Of a DNA stretch of 64,000 nucleotides, positions 17,430-29,104 are shown in pieces (within the stretch, counting starts at the first letter, position 1; each line of letters begins with the position of its first letter). Both the position numbers and the translations under genes were made by a program. The notes under the pieces were generated by a model. It was not told where the DNA came from and made no database searches. It saw only the letters and a list, made by a program, of their open reading frames with translations. Source of the stretch: Chryseobacterium jejuense (GTDB lineage: Bacteria; Bacteroidota; Bacteroidia; Flavobacteriales; Weeksellaceae); the NCBI RefSeq assembly GCF_900100075.1, contig NZ_FNEG01000001.1, forward strand, positions 1-64,000. The letters run 5' to 3'.

Positions 17430-17751
17430 TTAATCCTTAATGAATTTCTGTACAGAAACCTTGTCTTTTAAGAATAGTTTAATCAGATAATTTCCTTTAG
17501 GAAGATCCGAAACATTCACTGTATTTTCTTTTACACCCATAGAGTTAATAACTCTTCCTACTGTATCATAAATTTCAGCTTTCGTTACTTCATTAGAGGA
17601 CTTAATATACAATATATCTTTTACCGGATTAGGATAAATATTTATTGTATTCTTCTTCTTCTTCTCATTGCTGATCTCTGAAGTACCCAAAGTACCCAAA
17701 GTACCTTCAATGGATGTTGTATAAGTATTGGTAACAACAGGAGCTTTATAT
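17430..17751 (-). pseudogene. 5'-truncated third LRR/type IX surface-protein gene (sorting domain only)
   Basis: Coding continues in frame from about 17746 (KAPVVTNTYTTS) through to VSVQKFIKD. This matches the last part of the DPNDK-type repeat and the whole sorting domain of the two genes below it. Homology stops abruptly near 17751, 17 bases before the ligA stop. No signal peptide, LRR region or start codon remains. The last 45 codons are nearly identical in DNA to the 769-residue gene, so the duplication is recent. The linker contains a 9-bp tandem repeat. A short ORF (89 residues from ATG) is open but could not be exported. Confidence 0.8.
17681..17705 (-). repeat. 9-bp tandem repeat in the sorting-domain linker
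   Basis: AAGTACCCA occurs 2.8 times in a row on the plus strand, encoding GTLGTLGT on the minus strand between the repeat domain and the sorting domain. The two intact paralogues have a single copy-like TLATSE at this point. Confidence 0.8.
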
Positions 17752-17767
17752 TAAAAGTTAGATTTTT

Positions 17768-19813
<2,046 letters not shown>

Positions 19814-19988
19814 TCATTTAAAAAATAACGGAATTAAATATTACAGGAAAATTAACAATCTGTAACATGCTTCAATCAACTGACTCAGTAGAAAATAAAA
19901 CAAGTGTTTAAAGTAATTTAACATATCGTTTCAATTTAATTAAAAAAATGTTAAAACTCCCGTAAACAGAAGGCTCTTAAAGTAAAAA

Positions 19989-19996
19989 TACCTTTG
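19989..19996 (+). promoter_or_regulatory. Promoter box of the Oar-like receptor (TACCTTTG)
   Basis: An exact TAnnTTTG match ending 18 bases before the start at 20015. Confidence 0.65.
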
Positions 19997-20014
19997 CACA
20001 TCTAATTTGAAGAC

Positions 20015-23000
20015 ATGAGAAAAGTAAAGATTGTACTGGGGTTATTGTTTTTAGGACTTGGAACAATGGCGTATGCACAGACTACGCAGGCTTCCATCGT
20101 AGGAAAAGTAACCGGGCCTGGAAGTTCCGCGCAGGAAAAAGTGAAAGTTACTATTGTGAATGAATCTACCGGATTCAGAACAGAGACAGAAACGAACTCA
20201 AAAGGAGAGTATATCTTTAAAGAAATTCCTTTGGGAGGGCCTTATACGGTGATTGTAAACGATGATAAAAGAGAAGGCTACAATGTAAACTTCGGAGATC
20301 AGGTAACGGTTAACATGGATTTGGGTAATGAAAAGCATATTGAAGAAGTAAAAATTACCGGAAATCTTAAAAATAAAATTGGTAACCTGGGAGCCGCTAC
20401 AGCTATTTCTGCAAAGAACATCGGGATGCTACCGGTAAATGGACGAAACTTTACCAATCTTACGGAACTATCACCTTTAAGCGGAAAAGGAGGAAATCTT
20501 TCCGGACAGTTAGGATCTTCTACTAACTTTACCATTGATGGGATGACCGCTAAAAACCCAACTTCTGCCGGAGCAACTACCAGCCGAAGTGGTGCACCTT
20601 TCTCTATCTCCATTGAAGCAGTACGTGAATTTAAAATTACTACCAACCAATATGATGTAACATTGGGAAGAAGTGGTGGTGGAACGGTAAGTGCCGTTAC
20701 CAAATCCGGTACGAATAAATTTTCAGGAAGTGCATGGGAATATTTAAGAGCCAACTGGCTTTCCAGTCCTTATGATATCAGAGGAAATAAAAGACAGAAT
20801 GATTTCTCTACTTCTCAGTTCGGATTCTCTTTGGGAGGACCGATCATCAAAAATAAACTCCATTTCTTCGTAGCATGGGATCACCAGCTTGATTCAAGAC
20901 CATTACAAATTGCAGATATCAGATCTGCAGATGATGAGAAGAGATTCAGTACCACAACAGCAACGCTTAATAAGTTTTTAGATATTGCAAGGGTTAAATA
21001 TGGGGTAGGAAATACTCCACAGTTCGGAAGCTTTGATAAAGTGAGAAATTCTGATGCTGCATTTTTACGTTTAGACTGGCAGATTAATGAAAAGCATTTG
21101 TTGACGTTAAGAAACAACTTCACTTACGATCTTAACAAAAACGGACTAGGGGACAACACCAGTATCAATTTCTTTGAATCTTATGGAAATGATAAAAACT
21201 TAGATAATAGTTTATTGTTAACGCTAAGATCAAATTTACGCTCAAATTTAACCAATGAACTAAAAGCACAGTATTTATATACTTTCCAGGATAGCTATCA
21301 GAACAATGAATTGGGAAAACCGGTTCCAAGAGCAATTGTTGAAAATGTTACAACACCAGGTTTGGGAGCTACCAATATTCAGATTGGAGGACATCGTTTT
21401 GCCCAGGAAAATTTTAGAAATAATGTATTCCAGATTGTAGATAACTTATACTACAACACAGATAAAGTAAAATATACTTTTGGTGCTGATTTAATGTACA
21501 CCACTTCGAAATCGGTGTACGGAAGTGAAGTAAACGGAAGGTTCCATTTCAAGGATGATCCGGATAAAAAGATAAGCAGCCTTGATAATTTTGATAATCT
21601 TAAGCCTTATAGATTTTATAGAGAGGTTCCTTTAATGGATGACCCGTCAGTAAGATCTAATATCTGGAATATCGGAATTTACGGACAATTCCAGACTAAA
21701 ATTGCCAAAGGATTAGATTTGATGGCTGGTCTGAGATTAGACTATGGTGGATATCCAAAGGCAGAACTTAATCAGAAACTGCTTGATGAAATGGGGATCA
21801 GAACGGATAATAAGATCAAGTCTTTTGTGATCCAGCCAAGATTCCAGTTTGAATGGAATATCAACGAACAAAATAAAGACTTCCTGAAGTTTGGAGCCGG
21901 GATATTCTCTTCAGATATTAACAATTATATGATTATCAATAATTTGGTGTTCGATGGAAAACATTTGGCTACAGTAGATGTAGATCCTGCAACAGTTGGG
22001 CTGACACCGGATTTTATCAATTATAGAAATAATTACGGTTCAGTTCCTACACTTGCTAAGGATCAGGTTCCAACCATCAACTATACCGGGAAAGATGCTA
22101 AAATTCCAATCGTTTACAAAGCGAATATCTCCTACACACACTTCTTTAATGACAGGTTCAGAGCGGGATTGGCAGCATATATGGCTTTAGGTAGAAATAA
22201 CTACTATTACTATGACAGAAACATGGTAGCTAACCCATTCTTTACATTGGATAATGAAGGGGGAAGAGGAGTATATGTTCCTACTTCAGCAATTGATGGT
22301 GCAAAAATCGACTGGAAAAAAGGAAGAATCAATAATAATTTCGGAAGAGTATTGGAGTTGGTAAGTGATGGTAAAGTAAATCAGTTCTCGTTTGTTGTAG
22401 ATACCAGCTACCGTTATTGGAAAGATGGAGAAATCACAGCAAGTTATACATGGTCTGATATTAAAGACAATACTTCATACAACGGAAACGTAGCCAATTC
22501 TGCAACATTATCTACAATGGTTCAGGGGGATCCGAGAGATTTGAGAATGACTTATTCTGACAACCAGTTCCGAAATAAAGTGGTTATTTATGGTAACTCA
22601 CCTACTATTGCAGGATTTACATTGGGAATCAGATATTCAGGAATTGGGGGAACACGTTTCTCTATGACAGCAGGAGGAAATATTAATGGAGATTTTGTGG
22701 ATAGCAATGACCTTGCTTATATTTTCCCTAATGTAGCTCAATCTATTATTGATGATCCTAGTGTAGGACAGGCATTGAAAGATTATGTGAATGAATATAA
22801 CGGTAAAATTGCAGAACGTAATGGGGGTAAGAATGGATTTTATGGATTTTGGGATTTACGTGTAGCGAAGAAAATAAAATTCGATAAAGTAGGTGCATTT
22901 GAGCTTTCTGTAGACATCTTCAACGTAGCCAATCTGCTTAATAAAGAATGGGGCGTAAATGAATCGTATGGAAATACTTCCATGTACAGAATCAAAAAAT

Positions 23001-23113
23001 TCGATCCGGTTACCAAGCAGTTTGAGTACACAAAAAATGTGAGTGGTAACGGTTTAGCACCTCTTTCAGGAAATCCATATCAAATTCAGATTGGAGCGAA
23101 GTACAGTTTTTAA
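20015..23113 (+). CDS. Oar-like TonB-dependent outer-membrane receptor
   Basis: A 1032-residue protein. A signal peptide ends near AYAQ (22). A carboxypeptidase-regulatory-like domain (about 25-112, with SIVGKVTG and GGPYTVIV) is followed by a plug domain (about 115-235, NFTIDGMTAKNP, VREFKITTNQYDVTLGRSGG) and a long beta barrel ending in IQIGAKYSF with terminal phenylalanine. This is the Oar/TonB-receptor plan without a SusD partner. The next gene, 159 bases on, encodes an exported glycerophosphodiesterase, so the pair may handle phosphodiester substrates. That link rests on position only. A large-loop hairpin lies between the two genes. Confidence 0.88.
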   Translation: MRKVKIVLGLLFLGLGTMAYAQTTQASIVGKVTGPGSSAQEKVKVTIVNESTGFRTETETNSKGEYIFKEIPLGGPYTVIVNDDKREGYNVNFGDQVTVNMDLGNEKHIEEVKITGNLKNKIGNLGAATAISAKNIGMLPVNGRNFTNLTELSPLSGKGGNLSGQLGSSTNFTIDGMTAKNPTSAGATTSRSGAPFSISIEAVREFKITTNQYDVTLGRSGGGTVSAVTKSGTNKFSGSAWEYLRANWLSSPYDIRGNKRQNDFSTSQFGFSLGGPIIKNKLHFFVAWDHQLDSRPLQIADIRSADDEKRFSTTTATLNKFLDIARVKYGVGNTPQFGSFDKVRNSDAAFLRLDWQINEKHLLTLRNNFTYDLNKNGLGDNTSINFFESYGNDKNLDNSLLLTLRSNLRSNLTNELKAQYLYTFQDSYQNNELGKPVPRAIVENVTTPGLGATNIQIGGHRFAQENFRNNVFQIVDNLYYNTDKVKYTFGADLMYTTSKSVYGSEVNGRFHFKDDPDKKISSLDNFDNLKPYRFYREVPLMDDPSVRSNIWNIGIYGQFQTKIAKGLDLMAGLRLDYGGYPKAELNQKLLDEMGIRTDNKIKSFVIQPRFQFEWNINEQNKDFLKFGAGIFSSDINNYMIINNLVFDGKHLATVDVDPATVGLTPDFINYRNNYGSVPTLAKDQVPTINYTGKDAKIPIVYKANISYTHFFNDRFRAGLAAYMALGRNNYYYYDRNMVANPFFTLDNEGGRGVYVPTSAIDGAKIDWKKGRINNNFGRVLELVSDGKVNQFSFVVDTSYRYWKDGEITASYTWSDIKDNTSYNGNVANSATLSTMVQGDPRDLRMTYSDNQFRNKVVIYGNSPTIAGFTLGIRYSGIGGTRFSMTAGGNINGDFVDSNDLAYIFPNVAQSIIDDPSVGQALKDYVNEYNGKIAERNGGKNGFYGFWDLRVAKKIKFDKVGAFELSVDIFNVANLLNKEWGVNESYGNTSMYRIKKFDPVTKQFEYTKNVSGNGLAPLSGNPYQIQIGAKYSF

Positions 23114-23133
23114 TCAATAGTAACAGTGAGTAG

Positions 23134-23199
23134 CCACAAAAGGAAGAATCTTTTATTAACCAACGTGTGATGTAAAGACCTTTCTTTTGTGGTTTTATA
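23134..23199 (+). terminator. Large-loop hairpin after the Oar-like receptor
   Basis: CCACAAAAG (23134-23142) and CTTTTGTGG (23184-23192) can pair, with TTTTATATTT following on the plus strand. The loop of about 41 bases is long for an intrinsic terminator, so termination here is uncertain. Confidence 0.4.
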
Positions 23200-23272
23200 T
23201 TTCTCAATACGTCCTATTTAACTACCTTTATCAAAAGTTTCAGGACTTTATTTTAATTATCTAAATTATATT

Positions 23273-24019
23273 ATGAAAAATTTTATCTTAGGGTTAGCAG
23301 TTTTAAGTACAGTTTTAATGAAAGCACAAACCCAGATTATTGCCCATAGAGGATATTTCCAGGCTCAGCCACCTACAACGGAAAATTCAATTCAATCATT
23401 AGAAAATGCTCAGAAATTAAAAGTTTACGGTTCTGAGTTTGATGTGAGAATGACGAAAGACGGAGTATTGGTCATTAATCACGATGAGCATCACGGTAAA
23501 ATGGAAATCTCTGAAACCTTATTCAAAGAATTGGAAGCTTTGAAATTATCAAACGGCGAAAAATTTCCTACTTTAAAAGACTATTTAAAACAAGGGAAAA
23601 AAGATACTTCCGTGAAACTGATCGTAGAGATCAAACCGGATAAAACTCCTGAGATTGAAAATGAAATCACTCAGAAGACGATCAAAATGATTAAGGATAT
23701 GAAACTGGAATCTCAAAGTGAATTCATTTCTTTCAGTCTTAATATCTGTAAAGAGATCAAAAAATTGGCGCCATCATTTAAAGTTCAGTATCTGAACGGA
23801 GAACTATCACCGGAGCAGATCAAAAAACAAGGATTGGATGGTATGGATTATCACTACAGTATTTTCCAGAAAAATCCAACCTGGATTGCTGAAGCAAAAA
23901 CTTTAGGATTAATCACCAACTCATGGACGGTAAATGACATTGCTGTATATGATGAACTGAAAAAACAGGGAATCGGATTTGTAACAACAAACATTCCTGA
24001 GCAGCTGAAAAATAAATAG
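23273..24019 (+). CDS. Exported glycerophosphodiester phosphodiesterase
   Basis: A 248-residue GDPD-family enzyme with a signal peptide (cleavage after about residue 18, MKAQ). The TIM-barrel active-site set is complete: H25 and R26 in AHRG, E37, E55 and D57 in SEFDVRM, and H70 in VINHDEHH. It hydrolyses glycerophosphodiesters from phospholipids to sn-glycerol-3-phosphate and an alcohol, here in the periplasm or outside. It sits between an Oar-like receptor and a SusC/SusD/phosphoesterase set, in keeping with phosphorus or lipid head-group scavenging. Confidence 0.92.
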   Translation: MKNFILGLAVLSTVLMKAQTQIIAHRGYFQAQPPTTENSIQSLENAQKLKVYGSEFDVRMTKDGVLVINHDEHHGKMEISETLFKELEALKLSNGEKFPTLKDYLKQGKKDTSVKLIVEIKPDKTPEIENEITQKTIKMIKDMKLESQSEFISFSLNICKEIKKLAPSFKVQYLNGELSPEQIKKQGLDGMDYHYSIFQKNPTWIAEAKTLGLITNSWTVNDIAVYDELKKQGIGFVTTNIPEQLKNK

Positions 24020-24043
24020 CACTAAGCAAACAAATAATTTTCT

Positions 24044-24076
24044 AAAGTCTATCCTTCTAAGGGTGGACTTTTGTTT
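24044..24076 (+). terminator. Terminator after the GDPD gene
   Basis: AAAGTCTATCCTT and AAGGGTGGACTTT pair along 13 bp with two G-U pairs, followed by TGTTTT. Confidence 0.75.
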
Positions 24077-24637
24077 TATGAAAACCTGAAAAGCAGATTA
24101 ATAATAATTCGTGCATTAGTGGCAACAAAATAAGTGTCTTTTGTAAACGCAGAGAGCGCAATGATATCTTTTTGACTACGTTCATTTTCGTTCAGCTAGG
24201 GACACTTACTCAGTGATTGCTGAGTAAAACGCCTCTGCGTTCTTAAAAATCATCCAGTATCATTATAAAATCTTAGCGAGCATTGCGTTAAAAATCTAAT
24301 AATCCAAAACTGCATTTTAATTTTGTAGTGGTATCCATACTAATGATTAAAAATGGTTTCCAGTCTATTATTCTTAAACTTAACTTATGTAGCTTTGATC
24401 CTTTTTCCTTAGATTTTCTATTATTATCTCAGAGCAAGACAATAAAGATACACAAATAAACAGAGTTTGAAAATAGTGTTAAAAATCCTTAATTTTTTAA
24501 ATGACTGTTAGATAGTGTTTTATGTAATGTTGTTAAGAAATACTTAATATAGTATTCAATGAACATTTAATAAACGTTAAAATGTTGTTAAAGCCATACT
24601 CATAATGTCGTTCTAATTTTGCGCAAACAAAAAGGAT
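24077..24637. other. Gene-free stretch with a repeat-like block
   Basis: About 560 bases without a believable gene. The block 24139-24305 contains AACGCAGAG (24146-24154) facing CTCTGCGTT (24233-24241), an inner hairpin ACTCAG/CTGAGT (24208-24225), and a second ATTGCGTTAAAA motif near 24293. It looks like a decayed extragenic repeat. The remainder is the AT-rich upstream region of the SusC gene, with its TAATTTTG box at 24614-24621. Confidence 0.55.
24614..24621 (+). promoter_or_regulatory. Promoter box of the SusC-like gene (TAATTTTG)
   Basis: An exact TAnnTTTG match, 16 bases upstream of the start at 24638. Confidence 0.6.
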
Positions 24638-27613
24638 ATGCGTAAAGAGACACAAAAGTTGTTGGTATTGTCGCTGTTAGGATTATTCAGCGCCAGTCTG
24701 ACCGCTCAGCAGAAAGCTAAAAAAGACACTATTAAAGGACTTGATGAAGTAGTAGTGACTGCTTTGGGAATCAAAAGGCACGATAAGTCTTTAGGGTACT
24801 CTACCCAGACAGTTACTTCTGAAGAAATTCTAAGAACTCAGAATAATAACTGGGCACAGGCTTTAGAAGGTAAAGTAGCCGGGTTAAAGATTCAGACTGC
24901 AGGAGCAGGACCTTTGGGTACAAGCCGTATCACGCTTCGTGGGGACATCTCCATGAATATGGGGAATAATGATGCTTTGATTGTTGTGGATGGCGTTCCT
25001 TTGAGTGGAAAAAAAACAGGAACCGGAACTTCAGCGTATGGAGCAGGTTCAGGTGGAGACTTACCTATTGATTATGGAGACAGTTTTAACAGCATCAACC
25101 CTGATGATATTGAATCCATCTCTATTCTGAAAGGGCCTACAGCATCCGCATTATATGGCTCAAGAGGTTCAAGAGGAGCCATTATGATTACCACCAAATC
25201 CGGAAAAAGCAGAAAAGGAAAAGTTCAGGTTGCTTTTAATTCCTATTCAAGTTATGATTCAGTATTGAAATGGCCGGATTATCAATATGAATACGGGCAA
25301 GGAACTCAGCAAAAAGATAAAAACGGAAACTATTATTACTCCTATGGACCATCTGTTGATGGAATAAACACAGGTTCTACGAGTAGTGCCTTCGGACCAA
25401 AGTTTGACGGCCAGTACTACTTCCAGTATGATCCTAACATAGAAGGACAGAGCTTGGAAAGACAGCTTTGGAGACCTTATAAAAATAATATTAAAGACTT
25501 CTGGCAGGTAGGATCCAATTATTCAAATAGTTTATCTGTAGAGCATTCTAATGAAACTACCGCTTTCAGAACATCACTTTCTTATCTGAAAAATGAATGG
25601 ATGATGCCTAATACAGGCTTAGACAGATTCAATGCGGCTTTATCCTTAGATCATAAACTGAGCAGCAGACTGAAGATTGGGACTAAAATAAACTTCAGTC
25701 AGACAAAAAGTGATAATCTTCCTGCAACAGGGTATAACAACCAATCGATCTCTTATTTCATGATCTTTCAGAATCCCAACGTAGATCTTGCGTGGTACAG
25801 GCCTATCTGGAAGAAAGGGCAGGAACAGGTAGATCAGGTTCACCCTTTCAGTTCTTATATTGACAATCCTTACCTGATTGCCTATGAAAACTTGAATGGC
25901 ACCAACAAAAAAACAATTACAGGAAATATCAATATCAGTTACCAGCTGGCAAAAAATCTTGATGTAGCCTATAAAACCGGTTTGGAATGGAACAATGAAC
26001 TTCGTACCCAAAGAAGACCTTGGAGTTCTGCCAATTACGCGAAAGGGTACTACAGAGAACAATACATCAGATATATGGATTTGAATAATGATGTTTTATT
26101 CACTTATAAAAATAAATTCGGAAATATTGGAGTAACAGCTTCAGCTGGAGGAAATATCAGGTATCATGAATATACCATGAATGATTACAGAGGAAATGGT
26201 CTTAATAAAGCAGGCCTTTACCAGCTTTCCAATGCCATGCAGGTAGAATATAAGCTTCCAAAACCTAATGATAATCAGGTAAACAGTGTGTATGCATTAG
26301 CCAACTTCAGTTATAAAGACATGATCTTCCTGGATGTAACAGCAAGAAATGACTGGAGCAGTACACTTCCTGCTCATAACAGATCTTATTTTTATCCGTC
26401 TGTATCATCATCCTTCATATTATCAGATATCTTTAAATTAAAATCAGACAATTTAAATTTCTGGAAACTGAGATTATCATGGTCTAAAGTAGGAAACGAT
26501 ACGTATACCTACATGCTTGATAAATATTATGAAAACAGTGGTTTTGTTGGATCCGTAGAAGCTCCGTTACTTTATCCAAATCCAAATCTGAAGCCGGAGA
26601 TGATTACCAATATTGAAGGAGGTATGGATTTTACCCTTCTGAAAAACAGATTGACATTCAACTTTACGGCTTATCAGAATAATTCTAAAGACCAATCGAT
26701 TATTATTCCGATGTTGTATGAAACAGGTTATAACAAAAGAATCATCAATGCTGGTGAACTGAGAAACAGAGGAATTGAGATGACTTTAAATGCTTATCCC
26801 ATTAAGAATAAAAACTTCTCATGGAGTGTAAACGCCAACTGGTCAATGAACAGAAATAAAATCATTTCCCTTCCGGAAGAGTATAATGGGAAACCTTATA
26901 CGATGGGAAGTATAGGAGGTGTAGTGTTTTATGATGCTGTAGTTGGAGGCTCTTTGGGAGATATTTACGGAGCAGGATTGGTATATTCGCCGGATGGACA
27001 GGTAGTTTATGATGCTAAAGACGGCTTAACGGCAAAGTCTACAGAAATGAAAAAGATTGGAAATGCTTATCCAAAGTGGAGAGCAGGTCTTCAGAACGAA
27101 TTCAGATACAAAAATATTACCGTGAGTTTCTCATTTGACGGGCAGTATAAAGGAATTGCTTACTCTCACTCCCATCACAAAATGTCTGAACAAGGGAAAC
27201 TTACCCATACTCTTGCAGGAAGAGATAATCCGGGCGGTCTAATCGTTGGGCAGGGAGTTGTTCAGAATCCTGATGGAACTTTTTCTCCTAATACAAAAGG
27301 AATTCCGGTTTCCGCTTATTATGGAGACTACTATAGAAGAGCAAACGTAGAGACCAACTCATTTGATACTTCATACCTTAAACTGAGAGATGCCAGAATC
27401 TCTTATTCTTTCCCAAAATCAATTGTTGAACCTTTAAAGCTTACAGATATTACCCTTGCGGTATTTGGAAGAAACCTTTGGATGTGGACGAAGTTCCCAC
27501 TATTTGATCCGGAAGCAGCTACGTTAGATGATTCTACCATTACACCGGGAGTTGAGATGGGGCAGTTACCTCAGGCAAGAACTATTGGTTTCCAGTTAAA
27601 TGTTAAATTTTAA
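24638..27613 (+). CDS. SusC/RagA-family TonB-linked outer-membrane transporter
   Basis: A 991-residue receptor. A signal peptide ends near LTAQ (23). The family hallmark GLDEVVVTALGIKR (about 34-47) leads straight into the plug (VAGLKIQTAGAGPLGTSRITLRG, IESISILKGPTASALYGSRG), and the barrel ends in TIGFQLNVKF. Unlike most SusC proteins it lacks the N-terminal carboxypeptidase-regulatory-like domain between signal and plug. The SusD partner starts ten bases downstream and a secreted phosphoesterase follows, so the substrate is probably a phosphorylated compound rather than a glycan. That is inferred from context. Confidence 0.92.
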   Translation: MRKETQKLLVLSLLGLFSASLTAQQKAKKDTIKGLDEVVVTALGIKRHDKSLGYSTQTVTSEEILRTQNNNWAQALEGKVAGLKIQTAGAGPLGTSRITLRGDISMNMGNNDALIVVDGVPLSGKKTGTGTSAYGAGSGGDLPIDYGDSFNSINPDDIESISILKGPTASALYGSRGSRGAIMITTKSGKSRKGKVQVAFNSYSSYDSVLKWPDYQYEYGQGTQQKDKNGNYYYSYGPSVDGINTGSTSSAFGPKFDGQYYFQYDPNIEGQSLERQLWRPYKNNIKDFWQVGSNYSNSLSVEHSNETTAFRTSLSYLKNEWMMPNTGLDRFNAALSLDHKLSSRLKIGTKINFSQTKSDNLPATGYNNQSISYFMIFQNPNVDLAWYRPIWKKGQEQVDQVHPFSSYIDNPYLIAYENLNGTNKKTITGNINISYQLAKNLDVAYKTGLEWNNELRTQRRPWSSANYAKGYYREQYIRYMDLNNDVLFTYKNKFGNIGVTASAGGNIRYHEYTMNDYRGNGLNKAGLYQLSNAMQVEYKLPKPNDNQVNSVYALANFSYKDMIFLDVTARNDWSSTLPAHNRSYFYPSVSSSFILSDIFKLKSDNLNFWKLRLSWSKVGNDTYTYMLDKYYENSGFVGSVEAPLLYPNPNLKPEMITNIEGGMDFTLLKNRLTFNFTAYQNNSKDQSIIIPMLYETGYNKRIINAGELRNRGIEMTLNAYPIKNKNFSWSVNANWSMNRNKIISLPEEYNGKPYTMGSIGGVVFYDAVVGGSLGDIYGAGLVYSPDGQVVYDAKDGLTAKSTEMKKIGNAYPKWRAGLQNEFRYKNITVSFSFDGQYKGIAYSHSHHKMSEQGKLTHTLAGRDNPGGLIVGQGVVQNPDGTFSPNTKGIPVSAYYGDYYRRANVETNSFDTSYLKLRDARISYSFPKSIVEPLKLTDITLAVFGRNLWMWTKFPLFDPEAATLDDSTITPGVEMGQLPQARTIGFQLNVKF

Positions 27614-27623
27614 AATCAGAAAA

Positions 27624-29078
27624 ATGAAAAAGCTAATCTATATATCTTCATTCCTTGCTCTTGTGGGCAGTACTGTTTCATGTGACAGAAGTCTTGATGA
27701 GATCAATAAAGATACCAGCAGAATCAATGTGCCTGTTGCCAGTGCCTTGTTGGTCCCTATCCAGTACAATATGTCTGCAGTAGGGTATAACAGAGCTAAC
27801 GATCTTAATTTTGATCTTATGCAGGTTTCTCTGGATTTTCCAAACGAAGGAAACTCATTGAGCCGTTACTATTTAACAGAAAAAACAGGAAACGGTTTCT
27901 GGGATAACTCTTACAGATGGTTAAAACAGGTGGATGATCTTAAGAAAGCCGCCATTTCTGAAGGAGATAAAAACTATCAGGCCATTTCAATGGTTTTAAA
28001 TGCTTGGATTTATTCTAACTTAACCGATACCTATGGAGATGTTCCGTTTTCTGAAGCATCACAATTAGACGATAAAATCATGTATCCGAAATTTGACAGA
28101 CAAAAAGATATCTATATCAAATTATTGGATGAGTTAAAAACAGCCAATTCTCTTTTTATTAATACGAAAGCACTTACCGGAGGAGATTTGTTCTTTAAAG
28201 CAGATTCAGATGCAGCCAATGGAATTCTCGGTTGGAAAAAATTCTGTAATTCTCTTTCTCTGAGATTACTGACAAGAATTTTGAATAAAGATGGAGAAGT
28301 GAATGTTAAAGCAAGAATCCAGGAAATTATTAATAACCCTACAACTTATCCTATTTTCCAAAGCAATGCAGACGGTGTAAAAGTAGATATTACAGGAATT
28401 TTTCCATTAATGACACCCATTGCAAGGCCTCAGGATTTTACCACAGGAAGAGCTGCTTCAGAATTCTTTGTAGAAACATTGAAGGCTAATAATGATCCTC
28501 GTATGGCTATGTTTTTCTCTCAGGCAAAAGATCTGAAAACGAATGCTAATATCGGATATATAGGAGCTCCAACAGGATATAAATTTGGAACTGTATTTAA
28601 TTACCAGCCCTCCAATCTTAATCAAAATCTGGCAAAAGGACCTTTGAAAATTTTCGTTTATCCATATGCTGAGCTTCAGTTTACTTTAGCAGAATTAGCA
28701 TTCAAAGGAGTTATTCAGGGAAATGCAAAAACTTATTATGAAAATGGAGTAAAGGCCGCTATTGAACAATGGGGAGCAATAGTTCCGGCGAACTATTTTG
28801 ATAATCCGGCAGTAGCATTCGGAACCGGAGATATGAAGAAAATCATGCTCCAGAAATACGTAGCTCTATTCTTTGTAGATCAACAGCAATGGTTTGAGAA
28901 AAGAAGAACCGGCTTCCCGGAACTTCCTAATAACGGTGGACTTTTAAATGATGGAAAACTTCCTCAAAGATTAATGTATCCAACCAATACGAGAGTGCAG
29001 AATAAAGATAATTATCAGGCAGCAGTTCAACAGATGGGCGGAGATGATATCAATGTAAAAGTGTGGTGGAGTAAATAA
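27624..29078 (+). CDS. SusD/RagB-family surface lipoprotein
   Basis: A 484-residue lipoprotein starting MKKLIYISSFLA at 27624. The longer frame from 27600 overlaps the SusC stop and has no signal peptide at its front. The lipobox cysteine lies in STVSC, followed by an acidic start to the mature protein. The sequence fits the SusD-like families (helical TPR region, then ELQFTLAELAFKG and QKYVALFFVDQQQWFEKRRTGFPEL). SusD proteins sit as a lid on SusC and capture the substrate. It forms an operon with the SusC gene and the phosphoesterase gene. Confidence 0.92.
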   Translation: MKKLIYISSFLALVGSTVSCDRSLDEINKDTSRINVPVASALLVPIQYNMSAVGYNRANDLNFDLMQVSLDFPNEGNSLSRYYLTEKTGNGFWDNSYRWLKQVDDLKKAAISEGDKNYQAISMVLNAWIYSNLTDTYGDVPFSEASQLDDKIMYPKFDRQKDIYIKLLDELKTANSLFINTKALTGGDLFFKADSDAANGILGWKKFCNSLSLRLLTRILNKDGEVNVKARIQEIINNPTTYPIFQSNADGVKVDITGIFPLMTPIARPQDFTTGRAASEFFVETLKANNDPRMAMFFSQAKDLKTNANIGYIGAPTGYKFGTVFNYQPSNLNQNLAKGPLKIFVYPYAELQFTLAELAFKGVIQGNAKTYYENGVKAAIEQWGAIVPANYFDNPAVAFGTGDMKKIMLQKYVALFFVDQQQWFEKRRTGFPELPNNGGLLNDGKLPQRLMYPTNTRVQNKDNYQAAVQQMGGDDINVKVWWSK

Positions 29079-29104
29079 GTATAAACAATAAATAATAATA
29101 AAAG

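Noticed and set aside
20299..20754. A 151-codon antisense ORF inside the Oar-like receptor
   Set aside because: It lies opposite conserved plug-domain sequence, and its composition is what the complementary frame of a coding region gives.
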